The notes under the pieces were generated by a model that was not told where the DNA came from, searched no databases, and was given only the letters and a program-made list of their open reading frames with translations. Positions 1 to 12,350 of a stretch of DNA of 64,000 nucleotides are shown here, piece after piece. The stretch covers positions 30,341,001 to 30,405,000 of the forward strand of contig NC_088339.1 in NCBI RefSeq assembly GCF_036884655.1, read 5' to 3'. Position 1 is the stretch's first letter; each line of letters opens with the position of its first letter. The translations under genes were made by a program, and so were the position numbers. The stretch comes from Musa acuminata AAA Group (taxonomy: Eukaryota; Streptophyta; Magnoliopsida; Zingiberales; Musaceae).

Positions 1-234
1 AGTTGGCCTATTAATCTTACCACATGATCTGATTGCATATGACAAAGTGATAAATTTACCTTCTATTGTAAGTAATTCATTCTTCTCAAATGTTCATACT
101 GACTTTTGATTCTAAGGTTCCTTGAAATAAAGGAAAATCATTCACAAAATTGAAATGGAATTTACAAAATCCACATAAACACACTACTTTGACTAGATAC
201 AATCTGGTACTCCAGAACACAAATCAAGTTGTAC

Positions 235-3200
235 CTGAAATAACTGCACTCTCTGTAGGTTCAACACAAATGATTTTCAAATCTTTATTTTTCATCTTGA
301 GATACTTGGCAACACCAGTGATAGTACCACCCGAGCCAGGACCAGATACAAAAATATCTACCTTGCCCGCTGTATCTTTCCATATTTCCGGTCCTGAGTC
401 AAGTACAAACAAATTGTTAGCATATACTATTCTAACGCATGCCTTTTCATTTACTGGATAGTGTTGTATAGCAGGCCAAATAGGATATTTTAAAAATCAC
501 TTAAAGAAAGAAATAGAGACAGCAACAGAAGTATCTTATGACATGCAAATTGCATATCACCTATTACAATCAATTGCAATAGATTATTAATCAAATTTTA
601 CACATTTTCTATATGATGTTTCATAAGTCAAAACATGTTGACCTATCTAGTCAGGTTCCTCCTTGAGATTGGGTGAAGACAATGGATAGAATGGTGAAGG
701 ATGGAGGCAACATAGTGAGGCAGCTTTTAAGAAGATCAAAGCAGAGAGTGGTGAGAAAAATGGAAATAGGCAAGAATCAAATTTTTGGAGATCTTGGGCA
801 ACAAAGCTTAAAATGGTAGTGAGAACCAGAGGGCCTTGAACTATAGAGATGGTTCACAATTTGCCTTTCAGATAAGGACGGATCGGTCATATCATTAGAG
901 TTTAAAATTATCTTGAAACTAATGAGATAATTAAAAATCATTCCAGATATCATAAGCAACAACCACAAAGGGAGTAATTAAGCTACTGGGGTATTTTGGC
1001 AGTTGGATCATAGAGAGGCAGAGATTTGAGCTTTGACACACTGATGGTCTTAGAGTTTTATACAAATTCTGTTCAACGACAATGGATGGGCCAAGGTAAA
1101 CACATTTTTATAAAAAAATGTAAGTAATAAGTACATGTACCATGAACTAGATAAACAAAAAGAAGAGTGCTATTGGAAGTATTCACTTAGTAGAAGAGTT
1201 TATCTTCTATTCCCAAGACATTTTGTGTTAAATATTGACAATGTAATCCTCAAATTTCCTCCTGCAACTGAAATAATAAATTGTATTTCTCATGTTAACG
1301 GATGCACTATTTTTTATTTTTCAACATGTTAAGCATTTACAATTTTGCATTACATAATTGGCATCATTTAATTGTTCTACAAGACAGAATTTGATACCAT
1401 TGAAGAACATTTGGTGGTTTTCAGTCAGATAGCATCCAAGTCACACTATCAGAAGCAACAATGTCAATTTAAACCGATTCATTTTGCTTATAAGGTTGCA
1501 ACTGAGTAATTGTTCTTTATTACATATAAAGGACAAGCATGGGAATGCCATGTTACAGATCAATAAGAGTTCTATAAATTTGGTCATGGACATGGAAGAT
1601 TCAGAAATGCAGTTGCAAGTTCTAGAGGCATAGGTGGGGACCATACCCTACAACACTTGTTCAAGTCACACCATTGAACATGTATAAGTTCTTCATTACA
1701 CCTTCCTAGGCATTAAGCTGCAGATAAAAGATAAGTAATGCAAGGATAAACAACAACCACCAAAGCAAGGCCATGACATACAGCCACCAAAGTAATAAAG
1801 AAAAGATGAAGCTGTTAAATCTCCAAATAAGATGAAAATTTTATTGTACATATTATTGGCAAGGCAGAATTTGAGTTGTTCATAATTAACCTATTTCAAG
1901 AGAAATACTATGAATTAGAAGCTGGCAGTATGTATCACAGTGTTACTTAATGACACCAAAGTGTACAAGAAATTATATGTAAGAAGTAATACCAGTTCCA
2001 GTGAAATGTGCCTCGGGATTCGCTGGATTGGTGAACTGATCAAGCACATGCACATTTGGTATTTTCTCCTTCAGTTGCTCTATTCTGTCAACCAATCCCT
2101 GAAAGCCTAATTTCGGATCTGTAAAAGAATTGAACTATGAATTTACTCTCAAAAACTGGATTCATTGAAGAAACCAAGTTAAGCGCATAGACTCATCAAT
2201 TGAAGAGTAGTCTATGATACAAATGATGATGGATGGCTATGACACAGGATGAGCAACCACTACTTGCAACTGATGAAAGCAACATTTGCCAAATGTGTCT
2301 ACTAACAGTACTCAGAAGTTTTCTACGCTTTTTATTGCAACAGACATGATGGTCACTAATGCTATACACACACACACAAGCATTATGGACTTCCTCACAT
2401 GACTAAAATGTGGCCATATCAAGGTTAAGGATAGTCACACTCTTCTTAATAATAGGACAGAACCATTCTAATGCAGACCTTATAGAAACCTCAACATTCA
2501 TTCAGGTCACTGTATATATGAAAGCATGTTCCTAATATACTCATAAGTTGGATAAGATTTCTTCTAGGTAATGGGCATTATGATGTTCCTGCAGAAATAA
2601 TAGATTGTAGGCCTTTTAGAAGATATATGACAAAATTTTATTATTGTAAAGAAAGAGAGAAGTACATCAACAAAGACATCCTACATGGTCTTGGGAACTA
2701 ACTAATATACCTGAACATCAAGGAATCTATAAAGCATTATTCAGGAGATAATGTCGGTCAGAATTTTGTTGAATCATCGTCTAGACATGGGCTATATCCC
2801 TCTGCCTGTGGTCTCAGTTTGCAAATCAGTTGCAGCGATAGCAGGTGGTCTGAGTTGATAGAGCCAAGAAGAATCATAAAGACATAAACCAGCATTAGTC
2901 ACCATATCTATGCCATCATATGCATTTGCTAGAAATTAAACCTGATAAATATTACCGAGAGATGTCAGCTAGAAGCCTACTTCGACTGTACATGCTTTGA
3001 CCAGAAATTTGATGCCAGTTATAGAGGGCTAACAACAGTTTCATGGTTGCTCACAAAATTTTGTAGATACCCTTCTATTTTGAGCTGTGTTTTCTAGCCA
3101 ATCTCTTTGTCTGGACGAGCTGGATAACGATGAGAAGTAGATACAAGCATTTTAATAAAATCACATAGTGACCAGAGACTTCCAGACCATTATGCGAGAC

Positions 3201-6200
3201 AAGGAATTGACCGTACTTTGGAAACCCTTATTTGTTATATTTTCTCCATCATTGTTAATGGGATGACCGCATATTATTACCAAGCCCATTAAAACAGGAA
3301 ATAACATACTGAAAATACAGTTATCTAAAAGGGAAACACTTCAAGTAGAAATTTAAAAGGCTACAGAAATTGTAAGAAAAACATCTGACATGTAAGAATG
3401 CTGCAAGAAAGAGAAATTATTACTATCAAGAACTAAACAAATTATGAATTACCAGTCAGTGACACTTCAGCACCCAAATATCTCAATAGGATCCTTTTGT
3501 CCATTGAATAATGACCTGGCATAACTGCAATGAACTTGTAACCTTTCCGAAGAGCTATGTACACCAAACCAATTCCAAGATTTCCACTTGTGGGCTCCAC
3601 CAACGTTGTAATTCCAGGTGTTATCAGGCCCTTCTCCTCTGCATCTTCTATCATTCTAACATATAATAGACAATAAGAAACACTAAGACATAAATTTCTA
3701 GCACTGATAGTGTACACTAGGATGAAAGAGATGATCTTCCATGATATCTAATTGTCCATTCATGTGACATCAAGTACATCTGTCATTTTAATATACTACC
3801 AAGGCTCTATAAGAAGGATGATTTTAGATTTGTGCAACTTTTTAGAGTCAAAACTTCCTATTCATCAAGAATTTAGCAATATTGAACATATTTTCTAGTT
3901 TCTACAAACTGGTAAATCTGGAAATGGCAATTTGCTGCCCCATAGTGGCATATTTCCTTATGTTTTCAGTATTGTTTGTTATACTCGTATGGTTCAAGAT
4001 AGTTACTTAGTTTTACCTTGTCAAAGTATGTGGTTGTGAAACAGAACAACCAAAATTTCAGTCATAATAAATATTTGCTCATTCTTAGCTTCAAATGTAT
4101 ACAATGGCAATTTTACCAGGCAAGTACTGTCAAGTTCTGACTAAGGAAATGTATGAGGATTCATCCTGTGCATAGAACACCAAATGAAATTGCAGAGGAA
4201 ATTATGTGATTGATCACTGAATTATACTATTATTCTTCCTGGACTTCTAATTTGTCAGAACTGCTGGATAATATTTTTGGTTACTGACCAGTTTCAATCC
4301 CTCAATTTTGATGACTCAACTTTATTGTTTTATATATATTCATTTTCTGAAATTCAAAAACAAAAATGATTGCAAAAATGAGCTTGACGATACCATGTGG
4401 AATTAGCATAAAAAAGTATGCGAGTGCCACCCTGCTTTACAATTCTGTTGCAAGAAAAACACAGATTCTACTGCATAATCTTAGCACCTAATGAACTTCT
4501 ATGTATTGCAGAAAAATGGAACTAAATCATAAAATAACTTGAAATCTGAAAACCTTGTCAATGTATTTCCAAAAAAATACTGTTCTATGGCTCTATGTGT
4601 GTCCTATAAATCCAATGGTGCTGACTCAGGGCCAAGTAAACACAAAAAAGAAAGCATCTACAATTCATTGTATAAAATTTCACAAAAAAATGCTTTTCCC
4701 CTTTTTCCTCTTCACAGTATAGACCTCATCCAGACTTTTCCTAAATGTTTAAGCCAATAAAACACACACTGAATTTTGTATTCACATAATTTAATTTAAG
4801 GGAGTAAATTATTAGAGCTAATGTTAATGTAGTAACCATGATTAGATATGTATATTCATGTATATGACTGTATAACTTACCATGATGCATCCAGCAAAGT
4901 TTAGAAGATTATTTTATCAATATAACTAGAAGTGGAAGCAAGAGATAATTAAGGTCATACTGAAAAGAATTTTGTATCTTCCAAAGAGCATATGAATAGT
5001 AAATGTGAATTACACTTGTGGTATTAATTGCAAGAGTAAAGTAATTATCTCATTGGTAACAATTATGTGGTATTTCTACATTACAACATGTAAAGTAATT
5101 GAAAACACATTGCTATTATTCTTGATGAAGTTTAGTATATTAGTCAAAGTTTGTATAACAAGAAAATTTGCAGTTATAAAGCTTCAAGGTAGTTCATAAC
5201 TTAAAGTCATCCATATAATTGCTAGGTGGAATCTACAAGACATAAGAATAAAGTTAGTATGAAGAAGCTGGACCTTAAGAATGACAATTTGGTCCAATTT
5301 GACCTTTAGTGTGATAATAAAGGATAAAGACTGTCTCATGGAAATGTAGCAGATTGTCCAGTGACAAACCTGAGAGCACTTCGGTCTTTCACAGAGGAAA
5401 GGGGTTGGTATGCTTCCATCTTGGCAATCAATCTTACATTTATTTCCTCTTTTTCCACAATTATTTTCAATTCTATAAGTGGCGTCCAACCTATAAGCTG
5501 AATAAATTTACTAACATGATTTAGTTTGCACACTTGAATAGAATAATTTAAATGTTTCTTTGGCTAATGATAACAACAATATGAATTTGGAGAATTAAAA
5601 CAGTAAATTATCATGAACATCAGAAAAATCAGCAGAAAAACCACACAGTCTCTCCAATCAACTGTAGAATATATGTCACACAAAGTACAGTGTCATGTAA
5701 AATGTGTTATAAGCTTATAAGTGCACAACAGAGACAAATACTCTATGTTGAATGATTCCACATCTTCAAGACATATAAACAGACTATAATTTCTTGTCAG
5801 AGTATCATTTGTACATTTGCAACTGCTATAAAAGAAAAATGTAGAAGGATGTAGCAACATAGAATTCCAAAAACATCATAGCTCATCATCCTGCTGTCAT
5901 TGTCCAAGTATCATCAGTACATAGTAGGTGACGGCCTGACTCACGGACACTAATAGTTTATTCTCTGATGGCATATTTGCTATAACTTGGGTCCCAAACA
6001 AGCCCCTTAAAATGAATATCAAGTTCAAGAAGATCATGGATTTGGCTTTAAGATTGATATTAGATTTTAGAACCAGGGTCTATCAAATATAATATAAACA
6101 GAAGGGGTAGCACAGCCACAGAAACACAAAAGAAACTGGAAAGTAAAGAAGAATAAAATAACTAAAAAATACATATATTTACATGTATAAAGACCAATCT

Positions 6201-7719
6201 GAAAAAAAAAAGGTTTAAAAATTTACTAAGATATAGTGCTTTTCTTCTTTCTTCTCAAACTTTAGGGTGTATTTCTAGGGCATGTGATATACAGCATGCT
6301 ATTATCTATACAATATAAAGATATACTATGTGGTCATTTTGATGTTTGCTTATACTCAACTTCAAGAATTTTTGAGTTTGTTCTCCAATTTTCCCCCATT
6401 TCTTCTTCTTTCTTCCTTCTTCCCCTGAACCTTTTGTGTCATTGGATAAATTTGAGTTTATCCATACAAATGCAAGAGCCTTGGATTAATCAGTCCCAGG
6501 CAGTTGTGGGTTTCTGGTGTTACATCAATCAACTCCAATGATGATCACCAATAGTTTAAACACCATTCTATTGCATTTGTAACATCTGAAGCTAGGTGGA
6601 AAATGACCAAGTAATCAAGAGAAAATATAGTGACACAATAGACATCCATGAGAGCCTAGGCCTTCACAAAGAACATACCTCACATGGAATTTTAACAATG
6701 TTGGTAGACGCATCGGTGTTACTGGATGTGTTTATTTTGATAAAAAATGAAGTAGACATAAGCAACCAAAGTTGCCAAAATTGGTCAATGTTGTAATGTA
6801 AAAAACTCAAATCAGATACGAACCTTCAGACTTAATATTCTGGAAGGCATCTTTAATACTAAAACTGCAAGGTTCAAGATATTGATCCGGTCCAAACACA
6901 AAATGAGTCATTTTAGGAGTTGCAGTAGATAATATCTGAGACGTATTATTACAACATTTAACTTCAGATAGGAAGAAAGTTATACCTTGTGAGGCACCAA
7001 GCAAGCAGTTTTTCTTTCTTAAACCAACCTCGATATCAGAAATGCCATATTGCATATACCCTTGTATTAACTGAAAAGTGGAAACTTCTCAAAGTCCAAC
7101 CTGATTCATTGTGTCATCTTTTTTTCTTTTTGCTGGAGAAAATTGAAGTCAAGAAAATAACCTTCTTTTTCACAAATATTATCCAAGGCCACAAGTAATT
7201 ATGCCAGGATCTTTAAGTAATTAGTCAAGAAAAGTATATTTAAGTCCAATCTTTTTTTTTTCTTTTTGCTGGAGAAAATCGAAGTCAAGAAAAGAACCTT
7301 CTTTTACACAAACGTGATTCATTGTGTCGACTTCACTAGCGAATAATAGTTTCCAAGATCCTATTGGAGAACCCCATGCGTTAGGGTTGATGGTGAGAAG
7401 GGTTGGGATCGAACCCACCGACCGTCGCGATTGAATCTTTGGGACCAAATTTGTGCTTCACATAAAGCAACCAACTTTGGAGAGCAAAAGGCATCTAAAA
7501 ATCAGGAAAAGGGCAGCAAAAGGAGCTCAAAGCTCCCAGTGAAGCCCAGAACCGAACAGAGGAAGACGAGTCGGAGCAAGAAACGGTGACGGAGAGGAGA
7601 GGGAAGTGGAAGACGGGCGACAACAACAGCACCTGAGTGATATCAGAGGCGATGTTCTCCCTCTCGCCTTCCGCTTCCTGCGAAGAGATCAGTGAAGGAA
7701 GCCCTCTCCTCGCCTCCAT
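235..7719 (-). CDS. Cysteine synthase / beta-cyanoalanine synthase-like PLP enzyme (3' end outside window)
   Basis: This is a fold-type II PLP enzyme of the O-acetylserine(thiol)lyase / beta-cyanoalanine synthase family, which makes cysteine or cyanoalanine. Five exons are visible, in transcript order: 7719-7633, 5497-5370, 3655-3453, 2118-1993 and 393-235. All have GT/AG borders and matching phases. Seen motifs: DITQ joined to [10 protein letters not shown] across intron 1, SSVKDR with the PLP lysine, [10 protein letters not shown] (substrate loop), [14 protein letters not shown], and GSGGTITG (phosphate-binding loop). TSGN followed by a hydrophobic residue, and GSGGT rather than GTGGT, recall the cyanoalanine synthase branch more than cytosolic cysteine synthases. 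The Cys/Asn-like positions that separate the branches are not decisive by eye. The C-terminal third is missing to the left. The start at 7719 gives a short leader and no clear transit peptide; an in-frame ATG at 7773 would add 18 residues. Some conserved positions differ (LIGW, where N or K is usual), so activity is unproven. Confidence 0.85.
7091..7335. repeat. Two-copy direct duplication in intron 1 of the cysteine synthase-like gene
   Basis: A segment containing CTTTTTGCTGGAGAAAAT, then GAAGTCAAGAAAA and CCTTCTTTT, occurs near 7125-7172 and again near 7262-7304. The phrase GATTCATTGTGTC lies before the first copy and after the second. It looks like a local duplication about 140 bp apart with later divergence. 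No coding role is seen. Confidence 0.7.
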
Positions 7720-7783
7720 CTCGAAGATGAGCTCCAAGCAACGGACTGCTGACTTCAAGACACATCTATCCATGCATCCATCT

Positions 7784-7786
<3 letters not shown>

Positions 7787-7819
<33 letters not shown>
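7787..7819. repeat. (AT)n microsatellite just upstream of the cysteine synthase-like start
   Basis: About 16 AT dinucleotides run without interruption. The tract lies only 14 bp upstream of the outer in-frame ATG (7773) and 68 bp upstream of the preferred one (7719) of the minus-strand gene. It therefore sits where the core promoter or 5' leader should be, and could itself serve as a TATA-like element (inference). Confidence 0.85.
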
Positions 7820-7823
<4 letters not shown>

Positions 7824-8200
7824 CAAGATTTATCTACATTGTAGATCTTGTATTTTTTTTTAGATTAATTATTGGTTAACTATAATCTTATGAGAAAAAT
7901 CATCCAGTGCACAAGGTTTCTCAAAAGGATCAATATCATTGATTATTTGATTAAGGAAAAGTATTTTTCTTCAAGTAGAAATTCTGACTCTAAAAAAATG
8001 ATGTCTTTGAAAAAGATCCAATGAGTTTTCGGCTATAAATTTAATCATCAAAATCACACCAGAACATAAACATTCACTTGTCAATCTTACCCGTTCCAAC
8101 AAAGAGACTATTCTCCTCATATTACTTGTATCTTATTCGATTAAATCGCAGAGACAGAATATTAACATGACATCAAGATTTATTTCCTTTATATTATTTT

Positions 8201-8638
8201 TTGACTAATGTTTTAAAAGTACTAATAATCTTAGTTGATAAAGACTTTGATAAATTATCATAATATTATCATGACAGAATATTATGATAAATGACTTTTT
8301 CATCGATGCCCAAAGAGGTATTAGGTAAGGGTTCAAAATATAATATTTTGACTAATGTTTTAAAAGTACTAATTATCTTAGTTGATAAAGACTTTAATAA
8401 ATTATCATAATATTATCATGACAGAATATTATGATAAATGACTTTTTTTGTCGATGCCCAAAGAGGTATTAGGTAAGGGTTCAAAATATAATATTTTGAC
8501 TAAGTTTTAAAAGTACTAATTATCTTAGTTGATAAAGACTTTAATAAATTATCATAATATTATCACAGAATATTATGATAAATGACTTTTTCGTCGATGC
8601 CCAAAGAGGTATTAGGTAAGGGTTCAAAATATAATACT
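8201..8638. repeat. Three-copy ~147-bp tandem repeat with internal hairpin
   Basis: Copies begin at 8201, 8348 and 8496, each opening with TTGACTAA. They share long identical stretches, including GATGCCCAAAGAGGTATTAG and AGGGTTCAAAATATAATA. Copy 3 differs by small deletions. Every copy holds a 13-bp inverted repeat, TTATCATAATATT and AATATTATGATAA, around a ~10-base loop, although copy 3 has a shortened loop. No open frame runs through. It may be a small satellite seed or a tandemly amplified MITE. Confidence 0.92.
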
Positions 8639-10547
8639 GAACAATAATAATAATATTTTTGGCTATAAGATCTATTAGTTAGGTAGGGGATCAGAACATA
8701 ATACTAAAAAATAATAGCATCATGACAAATTTGGAGTGCTTTGTGCTCCACTGGAAAATTTGATCACATTTTGTATCCTTCAAATGTTCTTATAGAGTCA
8801 ATTCTGCTCTCTTTAATTTATAGGCTTAAAGAAATGCAAAATTACAGATTTCACATTGAGTTTGTGATAGCATTGGTTGCAGATTTCAGATTTCTCTTAG
8901 CATTGGTTACAGAAAAATGTTTATTTTCTTTCCTGTTGATTCACTTTTGTGTTGCTGTAGCATATGCTTTCATCTGAGTTTTATGATCTAAATAAGACAA
9001 ATATGTCTAGTTCACAAACAGAATTAACTAATAGATTCATCATTGATTCATGCATCATTCTAACTCTGTCTGTGTGATATATTTCATCAGGTTTGTTCAG
9101 GCTGTCATGCCAGTTGAGAAGGCCCGGACTGATACTTACTGTCCTCCATCAGTTGGATGAATTCAGGAGCATGCATTTCTTATTCATTGATCATGTAATG
9201 TTAGATTAATCCCAAGTACATGGATTTGAAGTGCTCATTTGAATTTTTCTTTTTATTTATTCTTATATACTGTTATTTGTTCCCTAATAACATAAGATGA
9301 CATAATTCAGAAAGAGACAGCATTTATTGCCCATTTGCTTCCTTCCTGGAAGTGTCCAAATGGAATATATGTTGAGGGCAACATGAACTAGTAAGAGTTG
9401 ATGTAAGCAGCAAATCCATTGTGCACGAGGTGTCATTTTATTCATAGTTGGTGGGAACAGCACATACCATAATGGACTGTCATGTCAGATGTAGTGTTCA
9501 TCAGCCTCCTCATCACAGTTTCTAAACATGGAAATGGGAAGAGCTGAGAACAGGAAGTCACAGTCACATTCAATAATGAGTAGAGGATAAAGGCAAAGGA
9601 ACTCATCTCACATTCAGTTGCATTTCTTTGCCAAGCATCAGTCATCTTTAAACCTAAAGTTATCATCCACCCACAATTATCAGAATCAGCTCAAAGATTT
9701 AAAGAGACAGACAAAAGAAAAAAGGAATTGCTACTTTCCATCGACATCCCTCTGCAGTATCGGATCAGTCAGATTGATAACCGAGTCCAGTGAGTTATCC
9801 ATTCATCTTTTCTAAGTCAAAGCCAACAATGCCATCAAGATTTCAAATGTAACACTGTCCAAACAGCTTAGTGCAAGATGGTCAGAAAAGTCTGCGAGTT
9901 GTAATTGCTCTAAATTTGTGAAGCTCTTTCACAGAAATCTTAACCAAATAGAAGAATTCTTTCTCCCTTGGAAAGGACATTTCTCAGTGCCATACTCAGG
10001 CAATCACAAGTGGAAGTGGAAGTGGAAGTGATATTATAATATATCACATGAAAATGCATTATGATGGCAGATGGATCTCTCCTTTTCTGATTCCTTTCCT
10101 GTGTCAGATGGTTTATTTAATATATCTCATGTTTTGAGGCATACAATATGTGCAAAGATCTCTTGCTAAAGGCTGAAGGCTTTTGATTGTGCATGCTTAC
10201 AAGGATCTTTTGTCTGCTTGTCATAAATTCAAAAAAATCTTGGATTAGAACTAATCTGAAGCAGGCAGGTCTTGGTAAAATATTGAGAGGTTATAAAGAG
10301 GTAAGACTACATATTTTGATCCTACCCAGCCAACAACTGTGAAGGAAAAAGACAAATTGGAAATGATGGTAGCAAGCAAGCAATGCAGATAGATATCTCT
10401 CTGAGGTAGGAACACAAACGAATTTGTTCAACAGACTCATACAACACAACAAGATGTTGAACCCTGAAAGCAGATACAAAGAACTCATGCACACCAAACA
10501 TAAATGCTGTAAGAGGACAAGGTGCCAAAGAGAAGGGGAAAAAAGGG
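8639..10547. other. Intergenic DNA without a recognisable gene
   Basis: AT-rich intergenic sequence between the two minus-strand genes. The right part should include the 3' UTR of the IQD gene, which ends at 10548. A possible orphan exon lies at about 9092-9160 (acceptor-like TTTCATCAG, then a short frame ending in TGA). A short GGAAGT tandem occurs near 10011-10029, followed by a near-palindrome GATATTATAATATATC. I recognise no protein domain here. Confidence 0.6.
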
Positions 10548-12350
10548 CTAATTCACATAGTTATGTTGCTCATCACAACTGTAGTTCTCCTTGGCCATGC
10601 TTCTCTTGTCCCTTGCAGTCACCATCTTGGAAGAAAAAGCTGAGTGATTCGAGCAGAGGTTACTCCTTGTGTTGATGTGAGATAAAGCCTTCCTCTGAAG
10701 CTGAATTGTTGTTTGTGTGCTGCAAGTTTTCTGCTTTGCCTTGATTGATTCAGTCAAATTCATGTAGCTTGGCCTGCTTCTGTGGCTGCCCTCGGAGTTC
10801 TCTGCTGCTGATACAATGGAGCTGGGCAGCGGCGTCGATGTGCAGATCGAAGAAGATGATGCAGAACTCTCATTGAAGTGCAGTTCAGTGGGTGGAGATG
10901 AAGTCGATTGAGTTCTGCAGGATGGGTTGAAGGGTGTGGTCGGAGGTTTGGCTGAAATCCTAGTGCTCATATTGTTCTTTTTGATCTTTACAGAACCAGG
11001 TTCTGAACAGATGCCATGCATGTCTTCGCAGCTTTTGGATTGAGCCTGAGAATGATCATTCTGGGCCTTTTCTTCCATTAACCTGTTCTCCCAGGGTTTG
11101 GCAGCCATCCATCTTTCTAACCAGCTCCAGTTCCCGATGTTCTTGTCCAAATCATACAGCTTTAGGGAGCTGCTTGTTTGATTTAGCCTTTCTTTCACTG
11201 TCAACTTGAATTGCCGAATAAGGCAAAGAAAAAGCCTCAATTAGCCCAAGGAAGGAGAAGCAAATGCTGTTCAAGGACAGAGCAATCATCTGTAACCTTA
11301 AGACTCAGAAAAAGATCACCATGTAATGCATACCATATGGACCTGCTGAGACATGGCGTAAGCAATGGCCCTCTCTCTCTTTAGAGCTCCCTCCTGCCTC
11401 ATCTGCAACCGTGTTCTTATCTTTTCCAACGTGCCCTGACTGTCACACCATCCTTCCTAAATGAGCATCAAATTGCAGCAAAAACAGATGAAAAGATATT
11501 AAAATGGATGATATAATCGGTACAAGAAGACTGGAAATTACCGAGTAGCAGATGACTTCATATATGATTTTGAAGAAACATGCATACCTCGGCGTCCTTC
11601 AGCAGGTCCTGTTTGCTTCGATGAGCTTCGAGCATTCTCTGCACGGCTTGGCCCTCGGTGGACATGCGTACGCGACGAGCTCGTATGCGGGCTTGTACTC
11701 GGACGAGCGCCTGCATGCACCTCAGCGTCACCGCCGCCTGCTTCCTCACCTGGCGGCCTCGGACTATAGCCTGAAGCCTCACTATTCCTTTCAATGCCTT
11801 CAGAGCTCTTCTGGCCTACGCTTCCACAGCATGAACACGGTCGAATCCACTTCAAATCTGAAGGCTTGCAACCTCAAAATAACACGAAAAAAGAACGATC
11901 TTTATGTTACCAGGAAGGCGCGGAAGGCAGTCTGAATCCGGATAGCAGCCCACTCTTGGCTGACCACCTTGAAATCCTTGGGCGGCGCACGAACCACGGT
12001 CGCCACCGCTGCGGTGAACGCGTCGGTCAGTGATGAGACATCGGACGCCTCCGACGCCACCGACCGGTGGCTGCCGCCCTTGGAGCTCCTCCACAGAGAT
12101 AGGTGCTCCCCTGAGGAGCTCCTCCACAGCTTCTTCCACTTCCTGCTCTTGCCATTATCACTGCCACCACTCTTTTCCTTCAAGCACACACACACACAAC
12201 AAAAAAGGCCAGCTTTAGCAAATCAAAACCAAGAAAAGAACAGCACAAAGCAACAAAGGGAAACGAATGGGTCGGAGCAATCACATTGTCTTCCTTCTCT
12301 TGTTTCTTGAGTCCTATGAAGGATTTCAACCACTTCCCTGAGCCGCCCAT
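10548..12350 (-). CDS. IQD family calmodulin-binding protein (IQ67 domain)
   Basis: IQD proteins are plant scaffolds that bind calmodulin and often microtubules or the plasma membrane. The predicted product is 443 residues from five exons, in transcript order: 12350-12285, 12177-11911, 11815-11588, 11456-11343 and 11204-10548. Every junction is phase 0. The N-terminus, [16 protein letters not shown], is the basic start typical of the family. The IQ67 domain begins near residue 96 with [11 protein letters not shown]. It is split at the family's hallmark phase-0 intron and resumes with [21 protein letters not shown] further repeat, [18 protein letters not shown], follows. After it come [11 protein letters not shown] and [13 protein letters not shown], which are common IQD tail motifs. 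The last 218 residues are serine-rich and probably disordered. An in-frame ATG at 12362 would add MSQD; 12350 matches the family start. Confidence 0.93.

Noticed and set aside
6807..7055. Minus-strand frame within intron 1 of the cysteine synthase-like gene as an extra exon
   Set aside because: Exon 1 (ending DITQ) joins exon 2 (starting LIG) perfectly in frame and matches the family. An intervening exon would disrupt the conserved DxTQLIG segment.
7388..7425. tRNA-like T-arm on the minus strand (GGTGGGTTCGATCCCAACC)
   Set aside because: The T-loop matches but the stem has a mismatch. No D-arm, anticodon arm or acceptor stem can be built around it. At most it is a B-box-like remnant.
9092..9160. 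Acceptor-like TTTCATCAG followed by a short frame ending in TGA
   Set aside because: It is a single exon-like piece with no partner upstream and no recognisable protein. Too weak to call.
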